From Phoronis australis (lineage: Eukaryota > Phoronida > Phoronidae), in the NCBI GenBank assembly GCA_002633005.1, contig NMRA01000349.1, forward strand, positions 346,527 through 368,683: DNA of 22,157 bases, in the 5' to 3' direction. How positions within the stretch are numbered: position 1 is the first letter of the stretch; the number at the start of each line of letters is the position of its first letter. Positions 1 through 11,176 of the stretch are shown in pieces. The notes below the pieces were generated by a model, which searched no databases, was not told the DNA's origin, and was given only the letters and a program-made list of their open reading frames with translations. Made by a program: the position numbers and the translations under genes.

Positions 1-73
1 TTTTGCCCGGAAGTGTCACAGTGTCAGAACGGAAAGAAAAGGTGGTTATTTGTTGCATGTTTTGCTGTGGAAA
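1..73 (+). promoter_or_regulatory. 5' UTR / proximal promoter of the MTMR6/7/8-like gene
   Basis: These bases lie directly upstream of the inferred start codon at 74. A consensus ETS-family site is seen at 7-14 and no in-frame ATG interferes. No TATA box is visible, which fits a housekeeping-type promoter. The transcription start cannot be placed from sequence; if the ETS site is a promoter element, transcription may begin between about 15 and 60. The three bases before the ATG are AAA and the base after it is G, a favourable start context. Whether an additional upstream non-coding exon exists cannot be seen because the window begins here. Confidence 0.5.
7..14 (+). promoter_or_regulatory. 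ETS/GABP-type binding site (CCGGAAGT)
   Basis: CCGGAAGT is the full consensus for ETS-family activators. In animals this site is strongly enriched close to transcription starts of ubiquitously expressed genes. It sits about 60 bases before the proposed start codon. Its position relative to a real gene start makes it more credible than an isolated motif, but binding is inferred. Confidence 0.45.
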
Positions 74-97
74 ATGGATCTTATAAAAACACCAAAG
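74..97 (+). CDS. MTMR6/7/8: Coding exon 1 of a myotubularin-related phosphatase (MTMR6/7/8 subfamily)
   Basis: This eight-codon exon encodes MDLIKTPK. Vertebrate MTMR6, MTMR7 and MTMR8 begin with a very similar octapeptide of the type MEHIRTPK or MDHIITPK, followed directly by V-E-N/Q-V. Exon 2 at 14418 starts with VDNV, so the join K|V restores the family N-terminus with no gap. The start codon has A at -3 and G at +4. The donor at 98 reads GTTCGT, which is weaker than the usual GTRAGT; it is chosen because it is phase 0 and gives the homologous junction. Reading through the donor would end at an in-frame stop four codons later. Encoded residues lie at the edge of the PH-GRAM domain that binds phosphoinositides. 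The exon is too short to be identified alone; the call depends on exon 2. Confidence 0.75.
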
Positions 98-450
98 GTT
101 CGTGTACTGTAAACTTTAGTGTATATGTTCAACTCGTATTCAATTAATTCATTGTTTGTAGCCACACGTTTTATTAACTGTACTTTCTTCCTGTGCAGCA
201 TATTCCTGACTAGGCCCAGTCTAGGTAGGGAGGACGACGTTTTTTTAATTTTTTTTGCAATATCCATGTGTCATACATTTTTGAAAAGCCCTTGGTGTGA
301 GAAATGAAATGGTGCAAAAATTAGAAAAAGTGGGTGAGCGGTTACTGAGAAAATGGCCATTGAAACGCGATGATTATGCCTAAAATATCTGCCTTTTTAC
401 ATAATTTCGTAAAAAATAAAAGAATATACATTTGCTGCATGTAAAAAAAT

Positions 451-469
451 TTTGTCTCATTGAGACAAA
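451..469. repeat. Perfect short inverted repeat TTTGTCTCA-T-TGAGACAAA
   Basis: Nine bases are perfectly complementary around a single central base. On both sides a CATG lies a few bases outside the palindrome. As RNA the central base could not form a loop without opening base pairs, so a DNA cruciform or a dimeric protein-binding site is more likely than an RNA hairpin. No function is known to me. Confidence 0.5.
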
Positions 470-689
470 CATGGTGGTGTGTATTATATAAAATTTGGAT
501 CGATTTCTACAGAGATATTGCTGTTTAAATGTGTTGCTAGCATATGGAACAGGCTCATCATCAACCTCATGTTTGATGAAAACAATGGATTACACAGCTT
601 AAAAGGTAAAGAGCAAAAAACAACATATTAGCACAGAAATAAATACATCTGAGCTAGGAGGAAATTTCACATCAAACCCCAAGACAACA

Positions 690-965
690 TTGGTGGATTT
701 GGAGAGTGGCAAGGGGACCAGCCCGTGCTCCCTCCCCCCCAAAAAAAAACTACCAGATTTCATTTGGCAGTTTGAGGATGCAAATATCTTACGGGTAAAA
801 TCCTGTGTAATACTCTGCTCTGGCCCCCCCTCTTATCTAAAAATCCTAGATCTGCCCTTGAATACTGCTACACTACTACATGGGCAACACATCGTGGCCT
901 GACAGGGGGCTGGGGTCGCTGGGGAAGGTATATCTCCCCCACTTTTTTGAGTGCTGGGTGCCACC
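690..965 (+). repeat. Probable interspersed repeat fragment with C- and G-rich runs
   Basis: Against an AT-rich background this stretch has several C or G runs (for example 731-738 and 824-831) and a phrase, AAAATCCTAGATCTGCCCTTGA at 839-860 in essence, that resembles degenerate repeat debris common in animal genomes. It has an open frame of about 70 codons, but the residues do not resemble a domain I know. No terminal repeats or target duplication are visible. The call rests on composition and general resemblance. Confidence 0.25.
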
Positions 966-1396
966 CATGTACTATTAGATCGTATCATAGCAAAAAACAT
1001 TAGAAAGTAGACAAAAACCATTTGGGAAAACAAATCACTCTTAACATGAAAGATTTCATCATTTACGCAACAAAAACTCTTTGTAACAACTTTATTTCAA
1101 ACGGTGAAGTTACGATGCCATTGAACTTCAACTTAACCACTCGTGGCGCTGATGTGCAACGACTTAGTGAACTAAAAACTGCTGTTTGAAAAGTGCCAAT
1201 GTGCAGCAGTTTGACAGAATTTCTGAAAAAGAAATAATTGCCATTTAAAAGAGTGATAAATTCATCTAAAATTCGGGGGGGCATATTGCGCAACTGGAAA
1301 AACATCAATCACCCAACCGATCAAAATTAGGCCTTCCGGACGATCGAAAACTCGCCATGAAAACTTGGCCTTGACTTCAAGAAAACAACTTGAGGA

Positions 1397-1410
1397 GATG
1401 CGCACGCATC
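1397..1410. repeat. Short palindrome GATGCG-CA-CGCATC
   Basis: Six-base perfect arms around CA. A second palindrome, AGAGCA-TG-TGCTCT, lies 37 bases downstream at 1448-1461 and is enclosed by TCCTGTC (1420-1426) and GACAGGA (1466-1472). The group may be remains of a foldback element. No function assigned. Confidence 0.3.
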
Positions 1411-2362
1411 TAAACTACATCCTGTCCAAATTTCATGTTTGTATTCGAGAGCATGTGCTCTTTTAGACAGGAGGAACAAGAGGCACTTTTTCGAAAGTTG
1501 ATCGCATGGCGGAAAATCGTGCGCTAAAAAGCTTACAAAAATGATTTATCAGCGATAATTCGAGACATAAAAGATTACAAAGTTACAACTAAAGACTAAG
1601 GTAACGATTTATAACACAAAATTATCTTATAGTTAACTTTGAAGTCTGAAATCGGGTAATTTACCGACTTAGGTTTTACACGGAGGTAGATATGGAGCAC
1701 CGTGACCTACTTTTCGATTGTCCTCCCTAGTCTAGGCAATGAATTAATCGCTCTGTATTCCGCAGTCATACAGGGGCGATAGTACATCTCCACAAAAAAA
1801 TAAAATCAAATGAAACATGCATATGCACATAAAAAACTTGTATTGATATGTCTGGGAGAAGATTCAGTCAAGATAGCTTGAACAAATCGATGAAAATCTA
1901 TCGCAGTTTGCTAGAGTTTCTCTTACCGGGTACCATTTTGAGGAAGTCATGTGAAATCACACATGTTGATGAATAAAAAGTCCAAGGGACACAAATCTTA
2001 CAATTTTCATCTGATACCTTCTCATTGCAAGTGTCACACGCTAGTGTCACGCGCTTCGCTTAGTCTCGCTCTAGCCTTTGCCTAACTCAGTTGACATACT
2101 TTGAAAAAGTTAACGGCAACCAAAAAAGTGGAGTTGGAATTCTTCGCTAAAGTCACCTTAATTCTCACAACTTAGCTTCATCGAAGATATGGATAGATGT
2201 AGAAAGGACCAATGAAAAAAGTTAGCGCTTTTTTAAGGGATAGTTTTAAGTTGGGAATGTATTTTTGACGAGGTGAAAACTCAAAATTGGTGGCCGAATT
2301 TGGCCTACTGCCCGTTTAAAATACATGGAACAAAATTCGTACAGAAAGCGATGGGTAGTATT

Positions 2363-2393
2363 GTAGCCCCTAACCAGCCAACCGAGGGGCTAC
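2363..2393. repeat. Stem-loop: 9-bp perfect stem, 13-base loop
   Basis: GTAGCCCCT at 2363-2371 is exactly complementary to AGGGGCTAC at 2385-2393. The stem is GC-rich in an AT-rich intron. It is too short for a microRNA precursor. It could be the core of an old foldback repeat; no longer arms are seen on either side. Confidence 0.4.
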
Positions 2394-5300
2394 GTGTTGC
2401 CTAGACCTAGTCATAAACCATATAGCCAGGCATAGTTGATAAACCAATCATTAAAGCCTGTCTTGAATGGTAACACCTGTAAATTTGGTTCCTTCAATAT
2501 GTTAAGAGCATCGCTCTGAGCCCACTAGTGCCACAAATTGCCATATGTAACGAACTGTTAGGCATATTGGCTTGCTTTTGTCCATGTCGCTGCGAGAATC
2601 ACCTTTGGCTTTTAATTCAAACAGCTGTGAATAACACTCGCACGCAATAGTGTTCTATTCAGACCCCTATTCAATACAACTGTTATCGGTCTTTGGTTGT
2701 TTTTGCTGGGATCTTGTGGTGACGCAACATGGCACAGAAAGGCTGCTCCACCTATCATTTGACAGGCTTAAATTTGTGTAATTGAACTCGCGTTTTCTTG
2801 TTTTACTATGGCTTTGCTTTGACTATCTGATTAGCCCAATACATCAAAAATAACAAAATTCCATTAAAGTTAGGCTTTAACTAGGGTTAGGAGTCTGCTC
2901 AGTGAAAGCGTAGAATCAAGTGCCATAAACTTGAATATTAACCCACATACATCAAAATTGAAATCGTGTGAACATGTTTCTCTTATGAAATAATATAGCA
3001 TATAGTATGTAACTGCAAGAAAATCAAGCCCTTCAAAAAACTTTTTCACTCAAAGATTCGACTTTTTACTTTTCGCTTGTTACCCTGCCATTTGCAATTT
3101 TTAACCTACTGGTGAATTCATGAACTAAAGCATTCAGGTCACTACATGATGTCATTAGGTGAAAAACTAAGTGTAGAAGATGGCAGATGATTTGATTTGT
3201 TGTTAGAGGAAGGAAAAAATAGGCTAAATACATCGGGTAACACCATTTGCAGTTTTCTAAATGTGTGAACGGAATTTTATTTGGTTAGTAACTAAAACAC
3301 CAAATGGTGAAAAGCCCTCCGGTAGACCTTCAACTCTGTTTAAGAACTCAGTATTGGCTACCCCAAGCCAATGCTTCTCAGACAGTGCCACCATCTTGAT
3401 TAGCTGCCATGGGAACTTCATATGCCGGAAGATTTTCTGCGAATTATACCTTACACTGGTTAAAACATCAAAGTCACGTTGTTATTTAGTACTTTTTGCA
3501 TGGCCAGTGGAGACGGTGGTACTGTCTAATGTGCTGGATCTTCTTGCACTTTTTTCAAACTGCAGTTTTCAAAAAAAAAATGTGGAAATGTGAAATGTGC
3601 GACCTTCAGAATAATTCAAAAACCTACCTGGATTTTAAAAGTCCTCTGTACTGTTCACAGCTCCTATACAAGAATTAGTTATCCCGAATTAATGAAATCT
3701 GTCATTCAAAATACCACTTAAAAACATGTCTCCTTTGTCTGTTTCCGCTTCCACCAGAATAAGATCTTGGGGGGTTACTCTCATTTCTAAATCAACCAGT
3801 ACCATTCAAGTAAAAACTAGGTCATTAGGTTAACTTTTGACATCTTTTCGCAAATCACAACATCAACTTACAGCAGTGTTACTCAGCGATAAAATGGCGT
3901 CAAGAGCAAGGAATTTGTATTGAAAATGTTGACACTTCTGCATATACTACTGACTTCTTTCATTAAACTACTTTTTCTGGTTTAGTTAGGAACTGGTACT
4001 GTATTTTGCTTCATTTAGGCCTTCCAACTACCACATGTACGATTTTATTTGCAAAATTTGGGCGTAATTGTGTTCCAAGGTTTAACAACCTTGTCACGCG
4101 TGTCTATAAATTCTTATTTACTGACAAGTTGCGTGTTTAGCTTTGCCTGGCTCTTTCTTCACTTGTCTCTTGTTTACATGAGCTACAGGACTTGTAATCT
4201 TAGATGTCGATGTGCAGTTTGTGCAGCAGTGCCTTGTGGCACGCTGGCAATGAAACTTATTGCCGTCGTATAATTGTTACTTTATACCTGAAAGGTGGAA
4301 GAAACTTAGCAGCCATTAGCTCTGATCCATGACAACTGTCGTGATAGACAAACATGAATGCATGATGCACTTATTGTTTGCCAGCTACCCTGTGATTTGG
4401 GCTACCTCCTCTTGTCATGGCTGGTAGAAGGTAGCCAATACTCGACTCATAGCTGAAGGTCTATCGATAATTTTTACACGATTTTGTGTTATGGACAGAA
4501 ATCAGAAGTTGTTGGGTGTGCCAGTTAACTTACTAAATCAAATTCCTTTGTGAATAAATGGCACCATAAACGGTCTTACAAAATTATATTTTGCTTCAAT
4601 CTTTTTACTTCCTGTAATATTTAGAGCATCTTGTCAGATATGTGCGTGGGAATTTCGTGGCAACCTGGGATTTTACCAGGCCACCAAACAAGATGTGATG
4701 GTGCATTGGTGAGCTGTGGGTCACCAAATCGAGCTCTGGGAGGTCAGATGTTAGTTTTGTTAGTAAACGAATGAACTTGTTGCTGGATTATTTATTGGTT
4801 GTGGAAGATTTTAGAGACATCAACTGCCCCCAAAAGTGTCCATCTATGCTAAACTCAGGCGTCGAGGGCTGATTAGGTTGAGCATCTATGAAGCTTGTAC
4901 CACTTCTGTTCTTTCTTCATATTGCTACCAAGATTCAGGACTTTGAGTGACGGCATAAGTGACCAATCAGAACGCAGAATTTTTGACACACCTTTGTTTC
5001 CAAGCCGCCATTTCTTGACAAACAATACATTGGCGGGTAAAACTTACATTGTTTGTTTGTCGAAATTCCGCAAGGGGGTGGAGTTTGCGATAGGTCGATT
5101 GTTCTCTACTAGTAAATTAGCATACTGACCTCATTTCGCACCCAAAATTATTTAGAAAATAATATCTTTCTCCTCGCATATTTCGCACGAAGCTCCATGG
5201 AATTTCTTGCCTGGCCTAATTGGCACACCATCAGATTTTGCAGCCAAAGCCCTTTAATCCTGGTAATACACCCCTTTGAAAAGCTGCTACGGAAGTCTGA

Positions 5301-6327
5301 GCACCATCTGGTATGTTCATCACTATTCACCCATTCATGTGGAGTGTCTCGTGCTGTTGCGAATGAGGTGAAATTGATTAGCTAGATGTGAGTCCTATAA
5401 CTCAATAGAGCCAATGACAAGGAATGGGATGAAATGCTTTCTTTCTATTTTTATATTGGAACAGGATAGAGCCGTTTAATTATTGTTTTGAATCACATTG
5501 GCAACCCATGGGATAAATGTGATTAAATTTGCTCGCAGGCAGTTGGCAATGCTTGGTTACATACCAGTAGTCTTTAACGTGGAATATTACCGCTTGAATC
5601 CTACGAAATTTGGAATAATATCACTTCCAGTGGCATTCTCTGTGCGCTCATAAAGGGGAACGTGGACTTTCAAACATTGATAAAATTGTCGGTACTAACT
5701 TCAAACAAAAGGTGTGTTGAAAATACAAAATGGTATTTAACAACACGTATGTTTCCTAAACACATTTCTGTGACACGAGAAATAACAAATCAAAATTTGC
5801 AAGCACTGTCGAGACTGTAGTCTATATTCTTCTGAAGCAAATCTCTTGTGATTATTACATTCAGGCAAAATATGACGAAGACGGCTAAAATCTGTAACGT
5901 GTGAAAAACGTAAAGTTCAGTTGAAGTTATGAGTTGTTTTGGTAATAAAAGTCTGGGTCAAGTATTGAGTTGATTCTCAACAGGAATTCACTCGGAGGCT
6001 TCTTCAAAATGGCATTACATTCTACTTTCATTATGTGGCTATCATGTTAGGACATCTCACTTCACATAGCGAAAGTATCGATCATTATGATTTAACTTTG
6101 CAATGGTCACAAAAATGGAGACGTGTAATAAGACGAGTTAACATTTTTCTTTTCTGTGGTCAGAAGTAAGCTCAGGTGTTATTTTCTGCTTAATAAATTG
6201 CTAACAGTCTTCGTTTATATGCTATTTTGTACTTGACCTTTTTTGACCAGCCTATGTGGTACTCGATATAGGTTGAAGATTAATTGTTTCATGATGTTTT
6301 GTTACCTATCGTCTTAAAGGTGCTTTC

Positions 6328-6568
6328 TGCCATGTTTAGCTGGCTAAAAAGGAAAATCCATTTAGGGGTTTTACTCTTTAAAATCGGTCTCGTAATATTC
6401 CTTACCCCTATAGGATTTTATTTCAGTCTGTTACCAACTCAAATCACACACACTGCATTCACAAGTCATTCTTAAATTAATTTGAAATTTAAGGGAATAT
6501 TATAAGACTAATTTTATGAGAGTAGTGGGCCCAATTTGACTTTTGGCTTTTTGCCAGCTAAACAGGGC
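6328..6568. mobile_element. Miniature inverted-repeat element (about 241 bp, about 23-bp terminal inverted repeats)
   Basis: The left end (6328-6351, TGCCATGTTTAGCTGGCTAAAAAG in essence) matches the reverse complement of the right end (6547-6568) along almost its full length. There is one substitution and one single-base indel. The interior has no transposase, so this would be a non-autonomous element. No clear target-site duplication was found next to the ends. A diverged relative of its left 105 bases occurs at 20952-21056, supporting the view that this is a dispersed repeat. A 62-codon open frame inside it (6284-6475) overlaps this repeat and is not thought to be a gene. Confidence 0.5.
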
Positions 6569-6987
6569 AAACTGCAGTTTTAACATTTGTAATAATAGTA
6601 ACTTTGGAGTGGTGAGCACGTGACCTTAGCGGTAAGTCTCTCCAGTCAAACATTCATTTCTCACATCAAAGAAATCGCTGTAAGAAAGTGTTAGGAGTTG
6701 ATGAAGTAATTGTTTTATTATTTGAGTAAAAAATCTTGCCTACTGAATGACGAATTTCTTGTGTTATTTATAACATCTTGATAGTTCACCCTCTCAGTAT
6801 TTGAATACATTCAGTAACGTTTTGTTGGGGGATTTTTTTCTCCAATTCCCAAGTTTTTGGACATTCGCATTGATGTTTTCTGTTCAGTTGGTCTATGATT
6901 GCAGCTCTGCAAATTTGCATCTGAAATATTGGAAATTTTCTTGCCAATAATGCGAACATGACTTTGTGAAATGCTTACTGTATTCAC

Positions 6988-6995
6988 GGGGGGGG
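6988..6995 (+). repeat. Run of eight G
   Basis: Eight consecutive G bases in AT-rich sequence. The run is isolated, with no further G tracts nearby that would complete a four-tract G-quadruplex motif. Confidence 0.4.
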
Positions 6996-7245
6996 CATGT
7001 ACTATTTTTCGGCTTAATGCCCGTGCTCTAATTTTACAAATTTTATCTTTTAAACAAACCCATAGTCGGTTATAAGTCCATCCTTAGTTTATGCTTAGTC
7101 AAAAGTTTTAATTCTTAAACCACAATATTTATTTAGAATTCCTCAGAAACACACGCATTCATCTGAGGGGAAAGGTGACTTTTCTTCATATCGTGAATTT
7201 TTCCAATTAGGGAAATTTTTTCTCTCCCTTTCCATTAGCCACCAA

Positions 7246-7276
7246 TTTCCTCCCCCTCCCTCCTTTTCTCTCTCCT
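7246..7276 (+). repeat. Polypyrimidine tract, 31 bases
   Basis: Every base in this stretch is C or T, preceded at about 7214-7232 by another T/C-rich run. Within an intron this could be simple low-complexity sequence. It also resembles the tract before a 3' splice site, but no AG followed by a recognisable exon comes directly after it. Confidence 0.45.
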
Positions 7277-9669
7277 ACGGCCCCTGGCAACTACCAACTC
7301 TTCCTCATCCTCCAATATTCTGTAGTTTGGCCAGTACATGAGCTCATACAAGGACATTCTATTGTTTCATTGTTGAACTACAGTACAAAATGAAAGTAAT
7401 CGGACAAAATACCATTTTTCTGTCGTGACGATTAATTTTGTTAATAGCAAAAATGACTGGTAATAAGTATTTGAGTATCGAAATTCTAATTACAAAATAG
7501 CTTAGTTTGCATAACTTGCCTGATAATTCCCCTTCATTCTCGGTCATCAGGGGAGACTACTCTTACGATAAATTCGGATTCTGCCCAGCCATCATATAAC
7601 GGGTAATTCCTGGTCATTTTGTCTGAAAACGTTTGGCTAGTACTATACATCAAGCTTGGAAGAATGGAACCCGTAAATTAAGTCATACTTTTCGAGAACG
7701 ACACTATTCATTTTCAATTTTATTGAATATTTAGTTGTTTTCCAATCATGACCGTGGAGTATAATGAATTTGTTGTATCTAATAAGACTTTTTATGTGGT
7801 GGTGTTCTTCAGGTCACACGGTTGCTTCGCATGCAGTTAAATTATTAATATTCGTTTCTTTGTGTTTATGAAGGCTACTTTCTACAGTATTGAAACTTCA
7901 CAGTTACAGGATCACATTCAGAACCCTTCAACTTAGTGCGTATCTTTGCTCGAAGTATTTCTAGCTATTTGTATGCGGAGGAGATCGCACTGCCTGAACA
8001 TATCACTACATTTTCATACTCAACTTAATCAGTTTGTAGCAATTATTGATTAAGAGTAAGGGGGTTTATTGATTGGTTTGGGATAGGAAGTTTGCTAAAA
8101 AGATTCTCTGCATTAAACTCTTGATGTCTCTGTATTTTCTTGAGGACGTGTGACACAGTTCTACAAAATCAATGTAGAATGCGTCTCTTTGGAGATAAAT
8201 TCAAAGAAAACCCTGAAATTTATTGGTTTAAGCTGGTTGCAGATGATGGAAGTTCATGATGTTGGAGGTTCTGTGTCCTTGATATGTCACAAAGTCTGAC
8301 AAAATCCCACCGTTGGTTTTCCATGTGTATCTAATGCTGTCAAGTACACAATTACATGATGGTATGTATGGTACATAAATTGAACATGGTTAGAGTGGTG
8401 TTACGTCGTTTCTTCTTGTGAAAAAACGAGAAATTAAATTCTCATTTCGTCCTGAGTTGTGTGATTTGACCATATCCGCTGATTGCTGACATGAAAATTT
8501 AGTTAATACATGATATAATAGATGGCAGCACTAGTTTATGCTGTTTAAACATCTACCAATAGGAGGCGCTGTTAGCCAGTAGCTGAAACCAGGAGTCTAG
8601 AATAGATCATTGCTGAAACTGCCATTCCTCAGCTAGCACCGTTGCGATGGACGTTTTTGATATTTTGTTCAGAATTAACGAAGTTTTGCGAATACTTGAA
8701 TTGAACCATTACAAGCAATGTCTCATACATTGAATTAAGAATTGATAGTCTATGAATACACTGGTCATTATTGTTTCCAACTTATTGATCATTGCGCTAG
8801 AATTATCCAGATCTAATGGGAATATGTAAATCCTGATTTAAACCCTGTGACTGACCGATGTTCATTTGGTATTAGCCACATTCAGGGTGTAGTATAGTTG
8901 CCTTACATGCTCTGGACAATTTATGAGTTGAATCGGGCGTTAATGTTTTTAAAACTAACTAAAAGCACTCAGTAGTTAAAAAGTTTTGCTGGAAAAAATT
9001 TTGAATGGAATAAAATAGAGAATAGAAAGTTACTTAACTACTTCAATTTATTTTAAAATCTGAATTTTTGTACAGTATTTTTGCCCGTATCCAAAATAAT
9101 GTAATTTTAAAAGATATTCTTGACAGTTGTTACACTGTTACATCTGCCTGTGCTTCACTTCAGGCCTATACGGCGTTCTCTAGTATTGAAGGTGTGTTTG
9201 CATGCTCCTAACTATGCTAACGCATGGTAGGAACTAAAGAACTAAGTGACAATGCCATTTCAGCATCATCTATGCTAAACAAAGCGCAGTTGTATCCATT
9301 CAAAACTTGTAATGTGAAAACAAAAAATTCTGCAAGTAGGTGACCTTAACATTAATGACTTGCCTTGGGGGATCACATAGCCCACATCATGCAGTGTTAT
9401 TCCCCAACACCATGTCACACGATACTTACTGGACACAGTTGTCATTTTCAACACAAAACTCTTTCTTAAAAGCATTTGGCAATTTTCAGTTTATTTCATA
9501 TTCACATCACCACTGTATGTTTGTTTCTAACTAATTTGGCCAAACAATCACTGAGTGAAGGAATTAGCCTGCAAGTTCCACTTAAAGTCCTTTGCAAGCG
9601 TACTATAGCAACAGATTGACTACAGCTTGTTTATTTATTGTATTTCCCTGAAATTGTTGCCATATAGAG

Positions 9670-9688
9670 ACCCATTATCAGAATGGGT
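9670..9688. repeat. Short stem-loop ACCCATT / AATGGGT
   Basis: Seven-base perfect stem with a five-base loop (ATCAG). No T run follows that would suggest a polymerase III terminator. Reported as structure only. Confidence 0.3.
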
Positions 9689-10277
9689 ACTGTGGAAGCA
9701 AGCAACTGTTGTACACAGTGGTTTATCCACGATACGAAGCCTTAGACATCATTCATACATTCTGCCACCCCATTGACAAGCCAAGCTTCATTCATACGGT
9801 TGTCTCACCACATAAGTGTAGGTAGTTGGTTGGCATTCTGATCTTATTTTCGACGAAAAGATTAGGTACTCATGACAGCTGTGTGGAAGCCAAATTCATC
9901 GTCGTAGTTACTGAGAATGACGGGGATGTCTAGGATGGTGGCTACTAGCAAGCCACTTCATAAGTCGACTTTTGCTGGATAACAGTCGACGAACTAACAG
10001 TCATTTTTTCTAAAGCAGAATGTAGTCTTCGTGATGAGGAAATTGGTATTGTGTCTGATTACATTTGTCATGTACACTGTAAGTGTCCTGGTTGATGTTT
10101 CCTAAGTCAGGCAGCCGTCCACATCCATTGTTACATCTTTAATGATTAATTCACATTAGATGCTATTAAAAATAGAATGAAAAATATTTGTTAAACGTTA
10201 TAAACACATAGTTCTTTTACTAGGTACTTGTCTATCCATAGATACTTGAGATTAGTCTTTGGCTTATCCAGGCGTGT

Positions 10278-10444
10278 GTTCAGTAAGGCTAGGACCTATG
10301 CTGGGACCTAGCTAGGACCTATGCTAGGACCTACGCTAGGACTTAGCTAAAATCTAGTCAAAGCCACGTGTTCTCATTTAAAATACACGGCAATATCTCA
10401 TGTAATCCCGCTTGCTTTTTAGCGAGGTCCTAGTGTTACTGAAC
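10278..10444. mobile_element. Foldback / miniature inverted-repeat element, about 167 bp
   Basis: The left end GTTCAGTAAGGCTAGGACC (10278-10296) is complementary, with two mismatches, to the right end GGTCCTAGTGTTACTGAAC (10426-10444). The complementarity continues weakly inward (GCT..AGC). Just inside the left end lie tandem copies of a 12-base unit. Terminal inverted repeats plus subterminal tandem repeats are typical of non-autonomous DNA elements. No transposase coding is present. The 8-base flanks AGGCGTGT (left) and AGGCTGGT (right, offset by three bases) are only similar, so a target duplication is not established. Confidence 0.5.
10288..10345 (+). repeat. 12-bp minisatellite, about five units (GCTAGGACCTAT)
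   Basis: Units begin at 10288, 10300, 10311, 10323 and 10335, with 11- or 12-base spacing and one or two differences each (GCTGGGACCTA, GCTAGGACCTAC, GCTAGGACTTA). It lies immediately inside the left terminal repeat of the foldback element. A single 12-base exact copy of the phrase AGGACCTATGCT also occurs about 630 bases away at 10968-10979. Confidence 0.75.
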
Positions 10445-10487
10445 GGGAGGCTGGTGTATACCCTTCTAGAACTGTGAAGTCTGCTCA

Positions 10488-10532
10488 TTATAATAACAAC
10501 AATAATGACAATAATAATGATAACAATAATAA
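10488..10532 (+). repeat. AAT/AAC-type trinucleotide microsatellite
   Basis: Imperfect run built from AAT, AAC and ATG triplets (TAATAACAACAATAATGACAATAATAATG and onward). It probably varies in length between individuals. It begins about 45 bases after the foldback element. The open frame crossing it (10505-10726) is a consequence of the repeat and not a gene. Confidence 0.75.
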
Positions 10533-10857
10533 GGATAGTGGTGTCGCAATTTTATGCTATAAAATATGTAAAAAAGGCCGACGTGTTACTTAGACCTTCT
10601 GCAGGCCTATTGCAACAGGCATGCTTTAATTTCATTGAGGCACTCTTACTCAGCAAGTCTACCATCCTGTTTGAGGAATTTTGCAATTGTTTTGATGTTT
10701 TTGTTGTCTATGACTGTTTTCCCTGAAGTCTTCTCATGATTTTGATAGCATGTTGAAAATACGATAGTTTGAACATTGCAACATTTTAAATACAGTGTAT
10801 ATTGAAAGGGCTAACTAAACTCTTTCGTTAACTGGGAGTCCTAGTAATCTTACAATG

Positions 10858-10967
10858 TGGGTGTCCAAACTGGAGAAGTTCTGATTGACAGGGCATCCAA
10901 ATGATACATTGGGTGTCCTTACCATTGCCTCCAGATTAGTTCTAGGGCATCATCCAAATGGATGCCC
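10858..10967. repeat. Cluster of degenerate GGGYRTCCAAA repeats with palindromes
   Basis: Related phrases occur at about 10859 (GGGTGTCCAAAC), 10892 (GGGCATCCAAATG), 10913 (GGGTGTCC) and 10945 (GGGCATCATCCAAATG). The last is followed by GATGCCC, giving a perfect GGGCATC...GATGCCC inverted repeat (10945-10951 with 10961-10967) that also nests CATCC-AAAT-GGATG. A similar GGGCATCC occurs far downstream near 14133. Origin unclear; possibly an old local duplication. Confidence 0.35.
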
Positions 10968-11176
10968 AGGACCTATGCTGCATGAAGGCCTGGCAGTCAC
11001 ATAAAAGGCACACCGTGAACCTCTTGGGGTCAAAGGTCATCTCTTAGATGCGATGCTGTGCCCTCACAAAATTGGACTAAATTGTTGAGTTATGCAGAGT
11101 TTTCAGTCAAAGTCAAAATAACACTCATTTGGCCAAAATTTTAGATCCCAGGGATTGTTCATAATGTCCGAAATTG

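Noticed and set aside
3261-3593. The longest ATG-started open frame in the window (110 codons, + strand).
   Set aside because: No recognisable domain, biased towards residues expected from AT-rich intron, and one frame of this length is expected by chance in 22 kb read six ways.
4049-4273. Cysteine-rich, hydrophobic 74-codon open frame that could be taken for a small secreted peptide.
   Set aside because: No convincing signal peptide layout or cleavage site, and it sits inside the long intron without transcript signals.
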